The notes below the pieces were generated by a model. It was not told the origin of the DNA and searched no databases. It saw nothing but the letters and a program-made list of their open reading frames with translations. Positions 28,054 to 40,810 of a stretch of DNA of 64,000 nucleotides are shown one piece after another. The stretch is from Roseiarcus sp963759955 (lineage in GTDB: Bacteria > Pseudomonadota > Alphaproteobacteria > Rhizobiales > Beijerinckiaceae), in the NCBI GenBank assembly GCA_963759955.1, contig CAVXCA010000067.1, positions 15,701 through 79,700 of the forward strand, given 5' to 3'. The position numbers were made by a program, and so were the translations under genes. The number at the start of each line of letters is the position of its first letter. Within the stretch, counting starts at the first letter, position 1.

Positions 28054-28080
28054 CGGATGGGGGGCGAGCGAAGCGAGATG
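28014..28080. repeat. palindromic repeat at the 3' end of the patatin gene
   Basis: TTCCCCTCTCGCGAGGGAAG forms a hairpin that contributes the last codons of the patatin gene, followed by GCGAAGCTATGACGGATG and GGGGCGAGCGAAGC. It is a variant of the dispersed repeats of this genome. Confidence 0.5.
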
Positions 28081-28195
28081 GCTTCGACGAGCGCCGGTCA
28101 ATTTGCGATAGCTCAGTGAATTCGCGCAACTGTCAGTTCATGCGTTGCAGTTGCTTCGTACGTTGAACATCGAGAGCCATCGCGCTTGCGCGCGA

Positions 28196-28262
28196 TGCCC
28201 CTCATCCGGCCGCCTCCGCCGGCCACCTTTTCCCGCGAGGGGAGAAGGAGTGCGCGCCCTTC
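28196..28262. repeat. intergenic palindromic repeat upstream of the metH stop
   Basis: GCCCCTCATCCGGCCGCCTC, GCCGGCCACC, TTTTCCCGCGAGGGGAGAAG: paired arms of the same family as the copy at 5396. It sits just downstream of metH and could act in transcript termination or processing. Confidence 0.6.
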
Positions 28263-28278
28263 AATTTAGCCGCCGCCG

Positions 28279-32046
<3,768 letters not shown>

Positions 32047-32078
32047 GGGCGGGATCCGATCGGGGCGCGACATAACCG

Positions 32079-32096
32079 TATAAGCATATCTTTATA
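32079..32096. promoter_or_regulatory. AT-rich palindrome upstream of metH, probable operator
   Basis: TATAAGCATATCTTTATA is palindromic at TATAA...ATAT...TTATA and is strongly AT-rich in a GC-rich genome. It lies 33 bp upstream of the metH start. AT-rich palindromes near metH in other Proteobacteria are bound by ArsR-type regulators such as SahR (S-adenosylhomocysteine). The assignment here is inference from position and shape. Confidence 0.4.
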
Positions 32097-32301
32097 TAGT
32101 TGCAACTTTATCTCGGGCGACGACTTCGACGCCGCGGAACGACACGCCGAAATGCGCGCCCGCTTGGCCTGCTTGACGCGCGGTTTAATTGACATAAGCT
32201 CCCAACTCGTAAACGGGAGTAAAGTCGCGTCGTCGGCGCGTGAGAGCGTGGTTCGAATGTTCCGTATGTCCCTTCCGGAAATGGCGCCGATGGAGGAATA
32301 G

Positions 32302-32568
32302 ATGAGCAAGAAGAAATACTGGCTCTCTGCGGCGGCTCTTGCGGCATCGAGCATTCAGGCCTCGGCGTCCGTTCCCCAGACGACGTCGCCGGTCGAGCGC
32401 CCCGCTCCGCCCGTTGTCGCCGGCGTCACCGGGTTGACCGCCGCGGACTTGATCGTCGGGCGCGACGGAACGGTGGCCGTGGATTTGAAGACGCGGGGGG
32501 TGACGGTTGCGAGTTGCAGCAACACCGGCAACAACGGCGCAGCTTGCAATGGCAGCGGAAGCTGCTGA
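32302..32568 (+). CDS. probable RiPP precursor peptide with Sec-type leader and C-terminal Cys core
   Basis: An 88-residue peptide from an ATG with a strong GGAGGAAT site. Residues 1-22 look like a Sec signal peptide (SKKKYWLSAAALAASSIQAS). A Pro-rich spacer follows, then LTAADLIVGRDGTVAVDLKT, then a glycine-, serine- and asparagine-rich tail with cysteines at 72, 82 and 88 (SCSNTGNNGAACNGSGSC), i.e. C-x9-C-x5-C at the very C-terminus. A radical SAM gene starts 78 bp downstream on the same strand. The layout (leader-like N-terminus, compact Cys tail, adjacent radical SAM enzyme) fits a ribosomally made modified peptide. It is not recognised as a known class and is not methanobactin, whose MbnB/MbnC genes are absent. 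Confidence 0.7.
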   Translation: MSKKKYWLSAAALAASSIQASASVPQTTSPVERPAPPVVAGVTGLTAADLIVGRDGTVAVDLKTRGVTVASCSNTGNNGAACNGSGSC

Positions 32569-32645
32569 GCGCACAAGGCGATTATGACCCGGCGCGGCGG
32601 GAAGAAACCTGCTGCCGCTGAGCGCCATCCCGTCGGGGCGCGCCC

Positions 32646-33704
32646 ATGCGGCGCGACGTGATGTCTCCGGAAATCGCCGCCGCGGCGACCAACGACGATC
32701 TGTGGCTGATCGTCAATCCGACTGAGCGCTGCAACCTCCGCTGCGTCTATTGCTACGAGACCTTCGCGCTGGGGAAAATGCCGCAGACCGTCGTCTCCGG
32801 CCTCCTCAACCTGGTGAGACGGCGCGCTGAGAAGGGGCTGAAGACCTTCCGGCTCGAGTTTTTCGGCGGCGAGCCCTTGGTCGCCTGGGATGTCGTCGAA
32901 ACGCTGTCGCGCGGCCTTTTCGATATTTGTCGCGCCAATGGAACCCAAATGTTCGGCAGCATGACGACCAACGGCGCGCTGCTCACGCGCGCGCGGCTCG
33001 ATCGGCTCAATGATTGCGCGGTGCGCTCGTTCCAGGTGACGCTTGACGGACCCAAGGCGGCGCACGACCGTCGCAGGGTCACGCGTCGGCGCGAGGGCAG
33101 TTTCGACGCGATTTGGCGCACGTTCGAAATGCTCAAAACCGCGCCTTATCCGATTGATGTCCTCATCCGAATGCATTTCGATCCGACGAGCCTTGAGGCT
33201 CTTCACGGCGAGGCGGGTTTCATCAGAGCGGTTGTGAAGGCCTTGGCCAAGGACGACGCCCGGTTCCGCTTGCACTTCCATGCGCTGCGTCGTTGGGGCG
33301 GTCCCAATGACCGCAGGACGCCGGTCTTTTCGTCCGCCGCCGACGAACAGGCGGCGATCGACAAGTTGATCGACGAAGCGCTGGCCGCCGGCTGCTCGCC
33401 GGCTCAGTTCGCGCAGTGCCGCCGCGACGCGGCTCTAGGGGAATCGGGACACACGATCTGCTATGCGGCGCGCGCGAACGCCTTCGTCATCCGCTCGGAC
33501 GGCCGCGTCGCGAAATGCACGGTTGCGTTCGAGGATGATCGCAACACGGTGGGACAGCTATTGGAGACCGGCGGCCTCGTTATCGACCAATCGCGGCACC
33601 TTCCCTGGCTTCGCGGCCTCATCTCCGGCGATCCGGTCGCCTTGAGCTGTCCGGCGCTGACCTATCTCTGGAGCGCGCGCGATCGTTCGACGCGAGCGGC
33701 TTGA
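32646..33704 (+). CDS. radical SAM peptide-maturase-like enzyme
   Basis: A 352-residue radical SAM protein. The SAM cluster motif CxxxCxxC is C29/C33/C36 (CNLRCVYC), GGE is at 74-76 (EFFGGEPLVAW), and TTNG and VTLDG follow. The C-terminal part has a partial SPASM/twitch pattern: C272, C291 (SDGRVAKC) and C335, without the late Cys cluster of full SPASM enzymes, so it may bind fewer auxiliary clusters. An ATG at 32661 is an alternative start. It follows the cysteine-tailed peptide gene, its likely substrate; the crosslink type (thioether, cyclophane or other) cannot be read from sequence. No transporter or second maturase is adjacent. Confidence 0.85.
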   Translation: MRRDVMSPEIAAAATNDDLWLIVNPTERCNLRCVYCYETFALGKMPQTVVSGLLNLVRRRAEKGLKTFRLEFFGGEPLVAWDVVETLSRGLFDICRANGTQMFGSMTTNGALLTRARLDRLNDCAVRSFQVTLDGPKAAHDRRRVTRRREGSFDAIWRTFEMLKTAPYPIDVLIRMHFDPTSLEALHGEAGFIRAVVKALAKDDARFRLHFHALRRWGGPNDRRTPVFSSAADEQAAIDKLIDEALAAGCSPAQFAQCRRDAALGESGHTICYAARANAFVIRSDGRVAKCTVAFEDDRNTVGQLLETGGLVIDQSRHLPWLRGLISGDPVALSCPALTYLWSARDRSTRAA

Positions 33705-33769
33705 GCGCGGAACAACAGTCGCGAAGGTGCATTCGCAGCTCTGAACGCGATAGGCTATGAAGCGTCGTC

Positions 33770-36655
33770 TTACGGGGCGAGGGTTCTTGCCACGCGGAAC
33801 CCCAAACCATTGTGCCGATCCGTGGGGGCGTTCAAGTCGCGGCTCGCCGAACGAAGATATTGCGGACGGTAGGTCCAGGAACCGCCGCGCACGACGCGGC
33901 GACTGCAGGCGGTCTCAATCCAGGCCGAGCCGTCTACCGGCGCCCCTTCATAGGTCCGGTGATAGCAGTCCTCGACCCACTGCCAAACGTCCCCAGCCAT
34001 ATCGTAAAGTCCGAATGCGTTGGGAGGGAAGGAGCCGACAGGCGAAGTCTCTTTGTCGTCCCATTGGCTGCCACAGCCGTCGCAATCGGCGTCTCCCGCT
34101 GGGATCTCGGCGCCCCAGATATAGGGCGTCTCGGCGCCGGCACGCGCGGCATATTCCCATTCCGCTTCGCTGAGCAGCCGGTATGGTTTGCCGGTCATCC
34201 TCGAGAGCCAAGCCGCGTAGGTCCGGGCGTCGTCCCAAGTGACGTTGATGACCGGCCTGGCGCCACGCCCCATGCCGCCGTCGCTGACGGCGGGACAACC
34301 CCCGACCGAGACGCATGCGTCCCAGTCAGCGAACGTCACGTCGAATTTCGCCACGGCGAAAGGCTTGGGGATCGTGACCTCGTGCTGAGGCGATTCCGTA
34401 ACATCGTGCACCGGGCCTTTATGGTCGTCGGCGACCGTTTCCGTCGCTAGCGATCCCATCGTGAAATGACCTGCCGGCAATACGATCATCTCCGGACAGT
34501 CCTTGGCGCATTCGCGGAAGCTCGCCCCCGGCTTCAGCGCGCGCACCGCCTCGGCGCCGAGCACGTAGGGCCGCACTTGGCTGAGCATGTAGGGACGCAT
34601 CGTCACCCACCAGTTCGCCTGCTCCTTGATGAACGCCTGATTGATCCAGCCGACAAGACCGGCGATGACGCCGAGCAGCAGCGCGTAGATGAGCGCTTGC
34701 ACGCGGCGCATCCGGCTTCTCGCCGCTGTTTCCTTGGCCCGGCACGCCGCGAGATACTCGCGTTCCGGCGCGCCGATCAGGGGGGCGAGATCGGCGCGCG
34801 CCTCGAGCCGCTCGGCGTCCTCCAGCCGACCGCCGGCATGGTTGAGCCAACTCACGTCCTTGGCGTTCGCCGCCCAGTCGCGCGTGGCGCGCCTGAGCCC
34901 TTCCAACGCCGCCAGCAGGCCAAAATCCTGTTCGAGCCAGCCCTGGAGCAGGCCCCATTGACGCAGCAGCGCCTCGTGGGCGGGCTCGATCGTCGCCTCG
35001 CCGTTCTCGCCGACATCGGTCGCCAGCAGGCGGGCGGCGACGAGATGCTCGACGAGCGGGCGCGCCTCTTCCGGGATTTCCGCCATTCGCGCAATGCGGC
35101 GGCGCGGCGCGCCGGTCTCCGGATCGATGCCCGCGAGCCAGGGGATCAGCGCCCGGCGCAACAAAGCGAGCCGCGCGGCCCTATCGCGCGGCACACCGGG
35201 GTCCGAGTCGGCCGCCGCCAAGGCGCGCTCCACCGCGGCCTCGATCGAGCCTTTCACGCCCCCCGTTTGACGATACTCGGCGAGCGTCATATCGCCGTCG
35301 CCGCCGTGGTCGACGTAGAGCCGCTCCAGCGTGAAGGCGAGCAGCGGCAGCGCGTCTTTGGCGCCGCCGGTCTCGATTTCGGCGAGCAAGGTCTGCGTCA
35401 GCGCCGGCTCGATCGTCAGCGGGCGGCGCGATTGGCTGAGCCGCTTCGCCGGGCCTTCGATGACGCTTTGGTAAGACCCGCGCGGCAACGGCGAAAGGCT
35501 GAAAGTCTCCTGCCGCACGCCCTCGAGCTCCCGCGCCGATTGCAACCGCTCGTAGGCGTCCGAGCGGATCGCGACGATCACGATCAGGGCCGGCGCCGGG
35601 GTGTTCACGAGATCCTTCAATAGCGCGAGAAAAGGGCGCGCCTCGGCCGCCCCCTCGGCCAAGAACAATTCCTCGCCCTGATCGACCGCCAGGACGAGGG
35701 TCGGAGCCGCCGGCTGCGGCTCGTCGGCGAGCGCCGCCGCGCGCCGGCTTTCGGCGAGCCGCGCCAGCAATGGCAGAAGCGCCGCGGCGCCGGCGCCGAT
35801 CGCCGCCTGAACTTGGGCGCGCGTGACGCCCAAGCGCGCGTCGGCGAAGGCGGAACTGAGCGCGCGCAACAAACCGGACTCGCCGATGAGCGCCGCGCGC
35901 TCAGGCCGCACCACCGGCAGCGTCAGGAAGCGCCGGTCGTCGCGCGCCAGCCGCGGCAGAATCCCCGCTTTTAGGAACGATGATTTGCCCGCTCCCGAAG
36001 CGGCGAGAATGGCGAGAAACCGCGGCGCCGCCGCCTCGCGCAAACCGCGCAGCTGGTCGAGCGCGGCGACCGTCGGCGCTTCCCGGCCGAAGAAAATGCC
36101 GGCGTCTTCCGCCTCCAGAGCTTTGAGGCCGCGATAGGGCGCCCGGTCCGGATCGCTTTCGGGCGGCCAGGCGAAATACTTCGGATCGAGCCCGGCCCGG
36201 TTCAGCCCGGCTTTGAGACGGGCGAGGCCGCTCTGCGAGAAGGTGACGTGCCGTTCCGCGCCGCCGTCGGGCGTCACCGCGCGAAAGGCGACATGATCGC
36301 GCCCTGACGCGAGATCGACCAATTGCCAGTCGCGCGCGATTTCCGGCGGCAGGTCGGCGACGGCGAGTTCGTCGATCAACAGGCCGAACATGCGCTTGTT
36401 GAGCTTGCCGGCGAGGCGGAATTCGTTGAGGCACCAGCCGGAGGCGAGCCAGTCGCGGCTGACCACGAACAGAACCGCCTCGCAGCGCATCGCCGCCTCG
36501 TTCAGCGCCCGCTCCCAGCGCTCGCCGGCGGCGATGCCGCGCTCCGGGTCGAGATCGAGGAAAAGATCGTCCCATCCCTGCGCGGCGAGCCAATCGCGGA
36601 TCGCGATCGCCTCGAAGTTGTTCTTGCTCGAATGGCTCAGAAAAATTCGGGACAT
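33770..36655 (-). CDS. TIR-nSTAND-transmembrane-FGE receptor-like protein
   Basis: A 961-residue modular protein. A TIR domain lies at 1-130 (RIFLSHSSKNNFEAIAIRDW), with the catalytic-type Glu78 in WCLNEF. An nSTAND1-like domain follows: APYRGLKALEAEDAGIFFGR, Walker A ASGAGKSS near 219, and LVLAVDQGEELF. A single transmembrane helix lies at about 652-671, preceded by Arg residues (RSRMRRVQAL), so the N-terminal part is cytoplasmic. A C-terminal FGE-sulfatase-type domain runs from about 719 (EMIVLPAGHFTMGS, MAGDVWQWVEDC, VRGGSW). The Cys-containing SWLC-like region of active FGE is here RGGSWTYRPQ without the catalytic cysteines, so it is probably a binding rather than an oxidising module. It is likely an NADase or signalling receptor with an outside sensor. 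Confidence 0.85.
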   Translation of the reverse strand: MSRIFLSHSSKNNFEAIAIRDWLAAQGWDDLFLDLDPERGIAAGERWERALNEAAMRCEAVLFVVSRDWLASGWCLNEFRLAGKLNKRMFGLLIDELAVADLPPEIARDWQLVDLASGRDHVAFRAVTPDGGAERHVTFSQSGLARLKAGLNRAGLDPKYFAWPPESDPDRAPYRGLKALEAEDAGIFFGREAPTVAALDQLRGLREAAAPRFLAILAASGAGKSSFLKAGILPRLARDDRRFLTLPVVRPERAALIGESGLLRALSSAFADARLGVTRAQVQAAIGAGAAALLPLLARLAESRRAAALADEPQPAAPTLVLAVDQGEELFLAEGAAEARPFLALLKDLVNTPAPALIVIVAIRSDAYERLQSARELEGVRQETFSLSPLPRGSYQSVIEGPAKRLSQSRRPLTIEPALTQTLLAEIETGGAKDALPLLAFTLERLYVDHGGDGDMTLAEYRQTGGVKGSIEAAVERALAAADSDPGVPRDRAARLALLRRALIPWLAGIDPETGAPRRRIARMAEIPEEARPLVEHLVAARLLATDVGENGEATIEPAHEALLRQWGLLQGWLEQDFGLLAALEGLRRATRDWAANAKDVSWLNHAGGRLEDAERLEARADLAPLIGAPEREYLAACRAKETAARSRMRRVQALIYALLLGVIAGLVGWINQAFIKEQANWWVTMRPYMLSQVRPYVLGAEAVRALKPGASFRECAKDCPEMIVLPAGHFTMGSLATETVADDHKGPVHDVTESPQHEVTIPKPFAVAKFDVTFADWDACVSVGGCPAVSDGGMGRGARPVINVTWDDARTYAAWLSRMTGKPYRLLSEAEWEYAARAGAETPYIWGAEIPAGDADCDGCGSQWDDKETSPVGSFPPNAFGLYDMAGDVWQWVEDCYHRTYEGAPVDGSAWIETACSRRVVRGGSWTYRPQYLRSASRDLNAPTDRHNGLGFRVARTLAP

Positions 36656-36693
36656 GAAAGACGAACCGCCGCCGCAGGAACAATCGATCGAGG

Positions 36694-36858
36694 CTAGTTC
36701 AATTCCAGGAGCTGTTCCAGCCTGCCGATCGTCGCTGCGTCGCCGGCATGTTCGGCGGCCTGCTCGGAGCCGAACGCGGACAACTTGGGAGGCGCCGGGG
36801 CGTCAAGCGTCCGAATTCGGGCCCTAGCGCTTTTGTCGAGTTGCCAAACGCACGCCAT
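36694..36858 (-). CDS. small ORF upstream of the TIR-STAND gene
   Basis: A 54-residue frame from ATG 36858 to TAG 36694. The last third is a typical amphipathic helix (GSEQAAEHAGDAATIGRLEQ then LLELN), unlike the Arg/Pro-rich noise of the other frames here. An in-frame stop lies immediately before the ATG. It ends 38 bp upstream of the TIR-STAND start, so it could be the first gene of that transcript. No obvious ribosome site is present, so coding is plausible but unproven. Confidence 0.35.
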   Translation of the reverse strand: MACVWQLDKSARARIRTLDAPAPPKLSAFGSEQAAEHAGDAATIGRLEQLLELN

Positions 36859-37083
36859 GCTTTAGAACCAAGCGCAACCCGACAGCGAGGCCCGACGCGC
36901 GCCTCGCGAGCGGACAGCGCGCGAGGAGGCGCCGATGTGGAGACGCTCGCCGTTTCGCCCGCGCCGCCGCGCGCGCGGCGCGATCGCAGCCATCGCCGAA
37001 ATCCGGATTTGGCGCCGCGTCGACGCCCGCGCCGCTTGTTGCTCTTCCCGCCATTTTTCGCGAACCCTCCAGGACGATTTCTC

Positions 37084-39370
37084 ATGACCGATAAGTCCGA
37101 CGGCCCGGCCAAACGCCCCTCGATCACCGATCAGGAAGCGTTGCTATTCCATTCGCGCGGGCGGCCGGGCAAGCTCGAGATCGTCGCCTACCAAGCCGAT
37201 GGCGACGCAGCGCGATCTCTCGCTCGCCTATTCGCCCGGCGTCGCGGTTCCCGTGAAGGCGATCGCAGCCGATCCCTCGAGGGCTTACGACTACACAGTG
37301 CGCGGCAACATGATCGCGGTCATCACCAACGGCACCGCCATTCTCGGCCTCGGCAATCTCGGCGCCCTTGCGGCCAAGCCGGTCATGGAGGGCAAGGCGG
37401 TTCTGTTCAAGCGCTTCGCCGACATCGACTCGATCGATCTCGAAATCGACACCGAGGACCCCGAAGAATTCATCAACAGCGTGCGTTATCTCGGGCCCTC
37501 GTTCGGCGGCATCAATCTCGAGGACATCAAGGCGCCGGAGTGCTTCATCATCGAAGAACGCTTGCGAGAATTGATGGACATTCCCGTTTTCCACGACGAT
37601 CAGCATGGCACCGCGATCATCACGGCCGCCGGCCTGATCAACGCCATTCAATTGACTGGACGCGACATCAAGACGACGCGGCTGGTGTGCAACGGCGCGG
37701 GCGCGGCGGGCATCGCCTGTCTCGATCTCATCAAATCGATCGGCTTCGAGCCGTCGAACGTAATCCTTTGCGACACCAAGGGCGTCGTCTATCGCGATCG
37801 CAAGGAAGGCATGAACCAATGGAAGTCGGCGCACGCCGTCGACACGCAGCTACGCACATTGGCGGAGGCGATGGTCGGCGCCGATATCTTCTTCGGCCTT
37901 TCCGCCAAGGGTGCGCTGACGCCCGAGATGGTCAAGTCGATGGCGCCCAACCCGATCATCTTCGCCTTGGCCAATCCCGATCCCGAGATCACGCCCGAGG
38001 ACGCGCAGAAGGTGCGCGACGACGTCATCATGGCCACCGGACGCTCGGACTATCCCAATCAGGTCAACAACGTCCTGGGCTTTCCCTACATCTTTCGCGG
38101 CGCGCTCGACGTGCGCGCTAAGACCATCAACATGGAGATGAAGATCGCGGCCGCGCACGCCCTCGCCGAGCTCGCGCGCGAGGACGTGCCCGACGAAGTC
38201 GCGGCCGCCTATCGCGGCGCGCGGCCGCGGTTCGGGCGCGACTACATCATCCCGGTGCCATTCGATCCGCGCCTCATTCACGTCGTGCCGATCGCAGTCG
38301 CCAAAGCGGCGATGGACTCGGGCGTCGCGCAGCGCCCGATCGTCGACATGAACGCCTACAAGGCGCAGCTTTCCGCGCGCCGCGATCCGATCGCCGGCGC
38401 GATGCAGCGCATCATCGAGCGCGTGCGCCGCATGCCCAAGCGCGTCGTGTTCGCCGAAGGCGAGGAAGAACAGGTCATCCGCGCCGCCTATTCGTTCGTC
38501 AATCAGGGTCTCGGCACGGCGATCCTGGTGGGGCGCGAGGACCGCGTGCGCGCGGTCGCCGAGCGTTCGGGCTTCGATCTCGCCGACAAGGGCGTCGAAA
38601 TTCACAACGCGCGGCTTTCGCAGCGCAACGCGCTCTACGCGCAATTCCTCTACGAAAAGTTGCAGCGGCGCGGCTTCCTGTTCCGCGATTGCCAGCGCCT
38701 GATCAATCAGGATCGCAACTATTTCGGCGCCGCGATGGTCGCGCAGGGCGACGCCGACGCGCTGGTGACCGGCGTGACGCGGAACTTCTCGATCGCGCTC
38801 GAGGAGGTCCGCCGCGTCATCGATCGCAAGCCGGGCCATCGCGTCATCGGCGTTTCCCTGATTTTGGCGCGCGGCCGCCCGGTGCTCGTCGCCGACACGG
38901 CGATCACTGAGATGCCGAACGCCGAAGATCTCGCCCAGATCGCGGTCGAGGCGGCCGGCGTGGCGCGCCGGCTCGGCTACGAGCCGCGCGTGGCGATGCT
39001 CGCCTTCTCCAATTTCGGCCACCCGCCGGGTGAGCGCGCGCTCAGGGTGCAGGAAGCCGTGCGCATTCTCGACGCGCAACGAGTCGATTTCGAATACGAC
39101 GGCGAAATGGGGGCCGACATCGCGCTCAACAAGGAATTGATGGGCTCCTATCCGTTCTGCCGTCTTACCGACACCGCGAACGTGCTGGTGATGCCGGCTT
39201 TCCATTCCGCGGCGATCGCGACGCGCATGGTGCAGGAACTCGGCGGCGCGACGGTGATCGGGCCGCTGATCGTCGGCCTGGAAAAGCCGGTGCAGATCGT
39301 CTCGCTCGGCGCCAAGGATTCAGACATCGTCAACATGGCGGCGCTGGCGAGCTTCAATATCGGAGGGTGA
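37084..39370 (+). pseudogene. maeB: NADP-dependent malic enzyme (MaeB), interrupted by one +1 frameshift
   Basis: Malic enzyme fused to a phosphotransacetylase-like tail. ATG 37084 starts MTDKSDGPAKRPSITDQEAL. An extra T at 37189 breaks the frame; removing it gives LEIVATKPMATQRDLSLAYS, then 761 residues. Malic domain: AYSPGVAVPV, FHDDQHGTA and NGAGAAGIACLDL. PTA-like domain: MPKRVVFAEGEEE to LVADTAITEMPN and MVQELGGATVIGPL. It makes pyruvate and NADPH from malate. Because the frame is otherwise perfect, a sequencing error is likelier than loss. Confidence 0.93.
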
Positions 39371-39442
39371 GGCGGAGGGCGGGCTCGTCCGGCGTCCGCC
39401 CGACCCCCTCGAACCAACCGCCGTCATGCCCGCGCTTGTCGC

Positions 39443-40710
39443 AAGGCTGTCCGGTTCGATTTTGTTGGCGCCGGCGCACGGCGTTGATTCTAATCATTTC
39501 CAGAGTTTGGCGACTCGCTTGGACATGAAAAGGATCAGCGCCGTGCCCCATACGAATACGGTCTTCCGCGACGTTTTGAAACTGCTTCCCTGGTCTGTCT
39601 TTGAGCGGCTTGTGGAGAAGCACGGGACCGACGATCTGGTTCGCAGTTTCACGACCAAGCGGCAGCTGTCGGTGCTGCTGTTCGGTCAATTGTCGGGCTC
39701 GCATTCGCTGCGCGACATCCAAGCGTCGATGGCGAGCCATCAGGCGCGGCTTTATCATGCGGGCGGCGCCGCTCCGGCGCGCTCGACCTTCGCAGACGCC
39801 AACCGCGACCGGGATTCCAGGGTTTTCTCCGGGCTTTTCATGCATATGCTGGGCATGGCGACGCGCGGCCTGCGCCGCAAGATGGGCGATGCGGTGCGGC
39901 TGATCAACTCGACCAGCCTGCATCTGGCGGGCGCAGGGACGCAGTGGGCGCGCTTTTCGGCCGAGGTCTGCGGCGCCAAGGCGCATTTCGTCTACGACCC
40001 CGATCTGGGCTGCCCGATCTATCACATGGTCACCGAGGCCACGGTCAACGACATCGTCGCGGCCAAAGCGATGCCGATCGAAGCGGGCGCGACCTATGTC
40101 TTCGACCTCGGCTATTACGATTATGGCTGGTGGGCCGCGCTCGACGAGGCGGACTGCCGCATCGTGACGCGGTTCAAGAAGAACACGCCGCTCCTTTCGG
40201 CCCGATCCATGCCCGTCGCGCCGGGAACGGGCGTCGTCAGCGATCGAACCGGCTTTCTGCCGGGCCGTCAGGCTAAAAACCGCAAGAATCCGATGCAAGG
40301 CGCGGTGCGCGAGGTCGTCGTGACGATGGAGACCGGGGGGACGTTGCGGATTCTGTCCAACGATCTGGACGCGCCCGCCAAAGAAATCTCCGACCTCTAC
40401 AAGCGGCGCTGGCAAATCGAATTGTTCTTCCGCGTGATGAAGCAAACCTTGAAAATCACCCATTTCATAGGCCGCTCCGAGAACGCCGTGCGCATTCAGA
40501 TCGCCGTCGCGCTGATCGCCTTTCTGTTGCTGAGCCTTTTGCGAAAGATGGCGCAAGACAATCAAACCCTGCTCGAAACCACGCGACTCGTGCGCGCGAA
40601 CCTGATGCATCGAAGAGACTTCACCTGCCTCAAGCAACCGCAAAAACCGCCGCCGCGCGACTCTCGGCAGCTCTCCCTAAACTGGAGCTCATCATGAACC
40701 GGACAGTCGT
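39443..40710 (+). mobile_element. IS4-family insertion sequence with 11-bp target duplication
   Basis: A 1268-bp element. Terminal inverted repeats are AAGGCTGTCCGGTTC (left) and, read inward from the right, ACGACTGTCCGGTTC (13 of 15 identical). It is flanked by perfect 11-bp direct repeats GCGCTTGTCGC at 39432-39442 and 40711-40721, as expected for IS4-family elements. It landed in the loop and arm of a palindromic repeat between maeB and kup and interrupts no gene. The perfect duplication suggests a recent insertion. Confidence 0.9.
39525..40697 (+). CDS. IS4-family transposase, first catalytic Asp replaced by Asn
   Basis: A 390-residue DDE transposase with an N-terminal DUF4372-type domain (VFRDVLKLLPWSVFERLVEK) and the YREG signature YKRRWQIELFFRVMK. 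The second Asp is in VFDLGYYDYGWW. At the first DDE position the sequence is RLINSTSLHL (codon AAC at 39906-39908, residue 128) where relatives usually have I-D-S/A-T. If real, the copy is probably catalytically dead despite recent insertion. ATG 39525 fits the family N-terminus. Confidence 0.9.
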   Translation: MKRISAVPHTNTVFRDVLKLLPWSVFERLVEKHGTDDLVRSFTTKRQLSVLLFGQLSGSHSLRDIQASMASHQARLYHAGGAAPARSTFADANRDRDSRVFSGLFMHMLGMATRGLRRKMGDAVRLINSTSLHLAGAGTQWARFSAEVCGAKAHFVYDPDLGCPIYHMVTEATVNDIVAAKAMPIEAGATYVFDLGYYDYGWWAALDEADCRIVTRFKKNTPLLSARSMPVAPGTGVVSDRTGFLPGRQAKNRKNPMQGAVREVVVTMETGGTLRILSNDLDAPAKEISDLYKRRWQIELFFRVMKQTLKITHFIGRSENAVRIQIAVALIAFLLLSLLRKMAQDNQTLLETTRLVRANLMHRRDFTCLKQPQKPPPRDSRQLSLNWSSS

Positions 40711-40810
40711 GCGCTTGTCGCGGGCATCCACGCGGCGAAGCTGCTTCCACGCGTCAATATGATGCTGAGAATTCGCGGCGTCCCGTCCGACGAAACAGGG
40801 GCGCTACGGC

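Noticed and set aside
32189..32210. TTGACA -35 box upstream of the peptide gene
   Set aside because: The hexamer is present but no matching -10 lies 16-18 bp downstream.
32302..32568. Methanobactin-type precursor
   Set aside because: No DUF692 MbnB or MbnC gene, wrong cysteine spacing, and a radical SAM enzyme instead.
33770..34500. Active formylglycine-generating enzyme
   Set aside because: The catalytic cysteine pair is absent (RGGSWTYRPQ), so only the fold is claimed.
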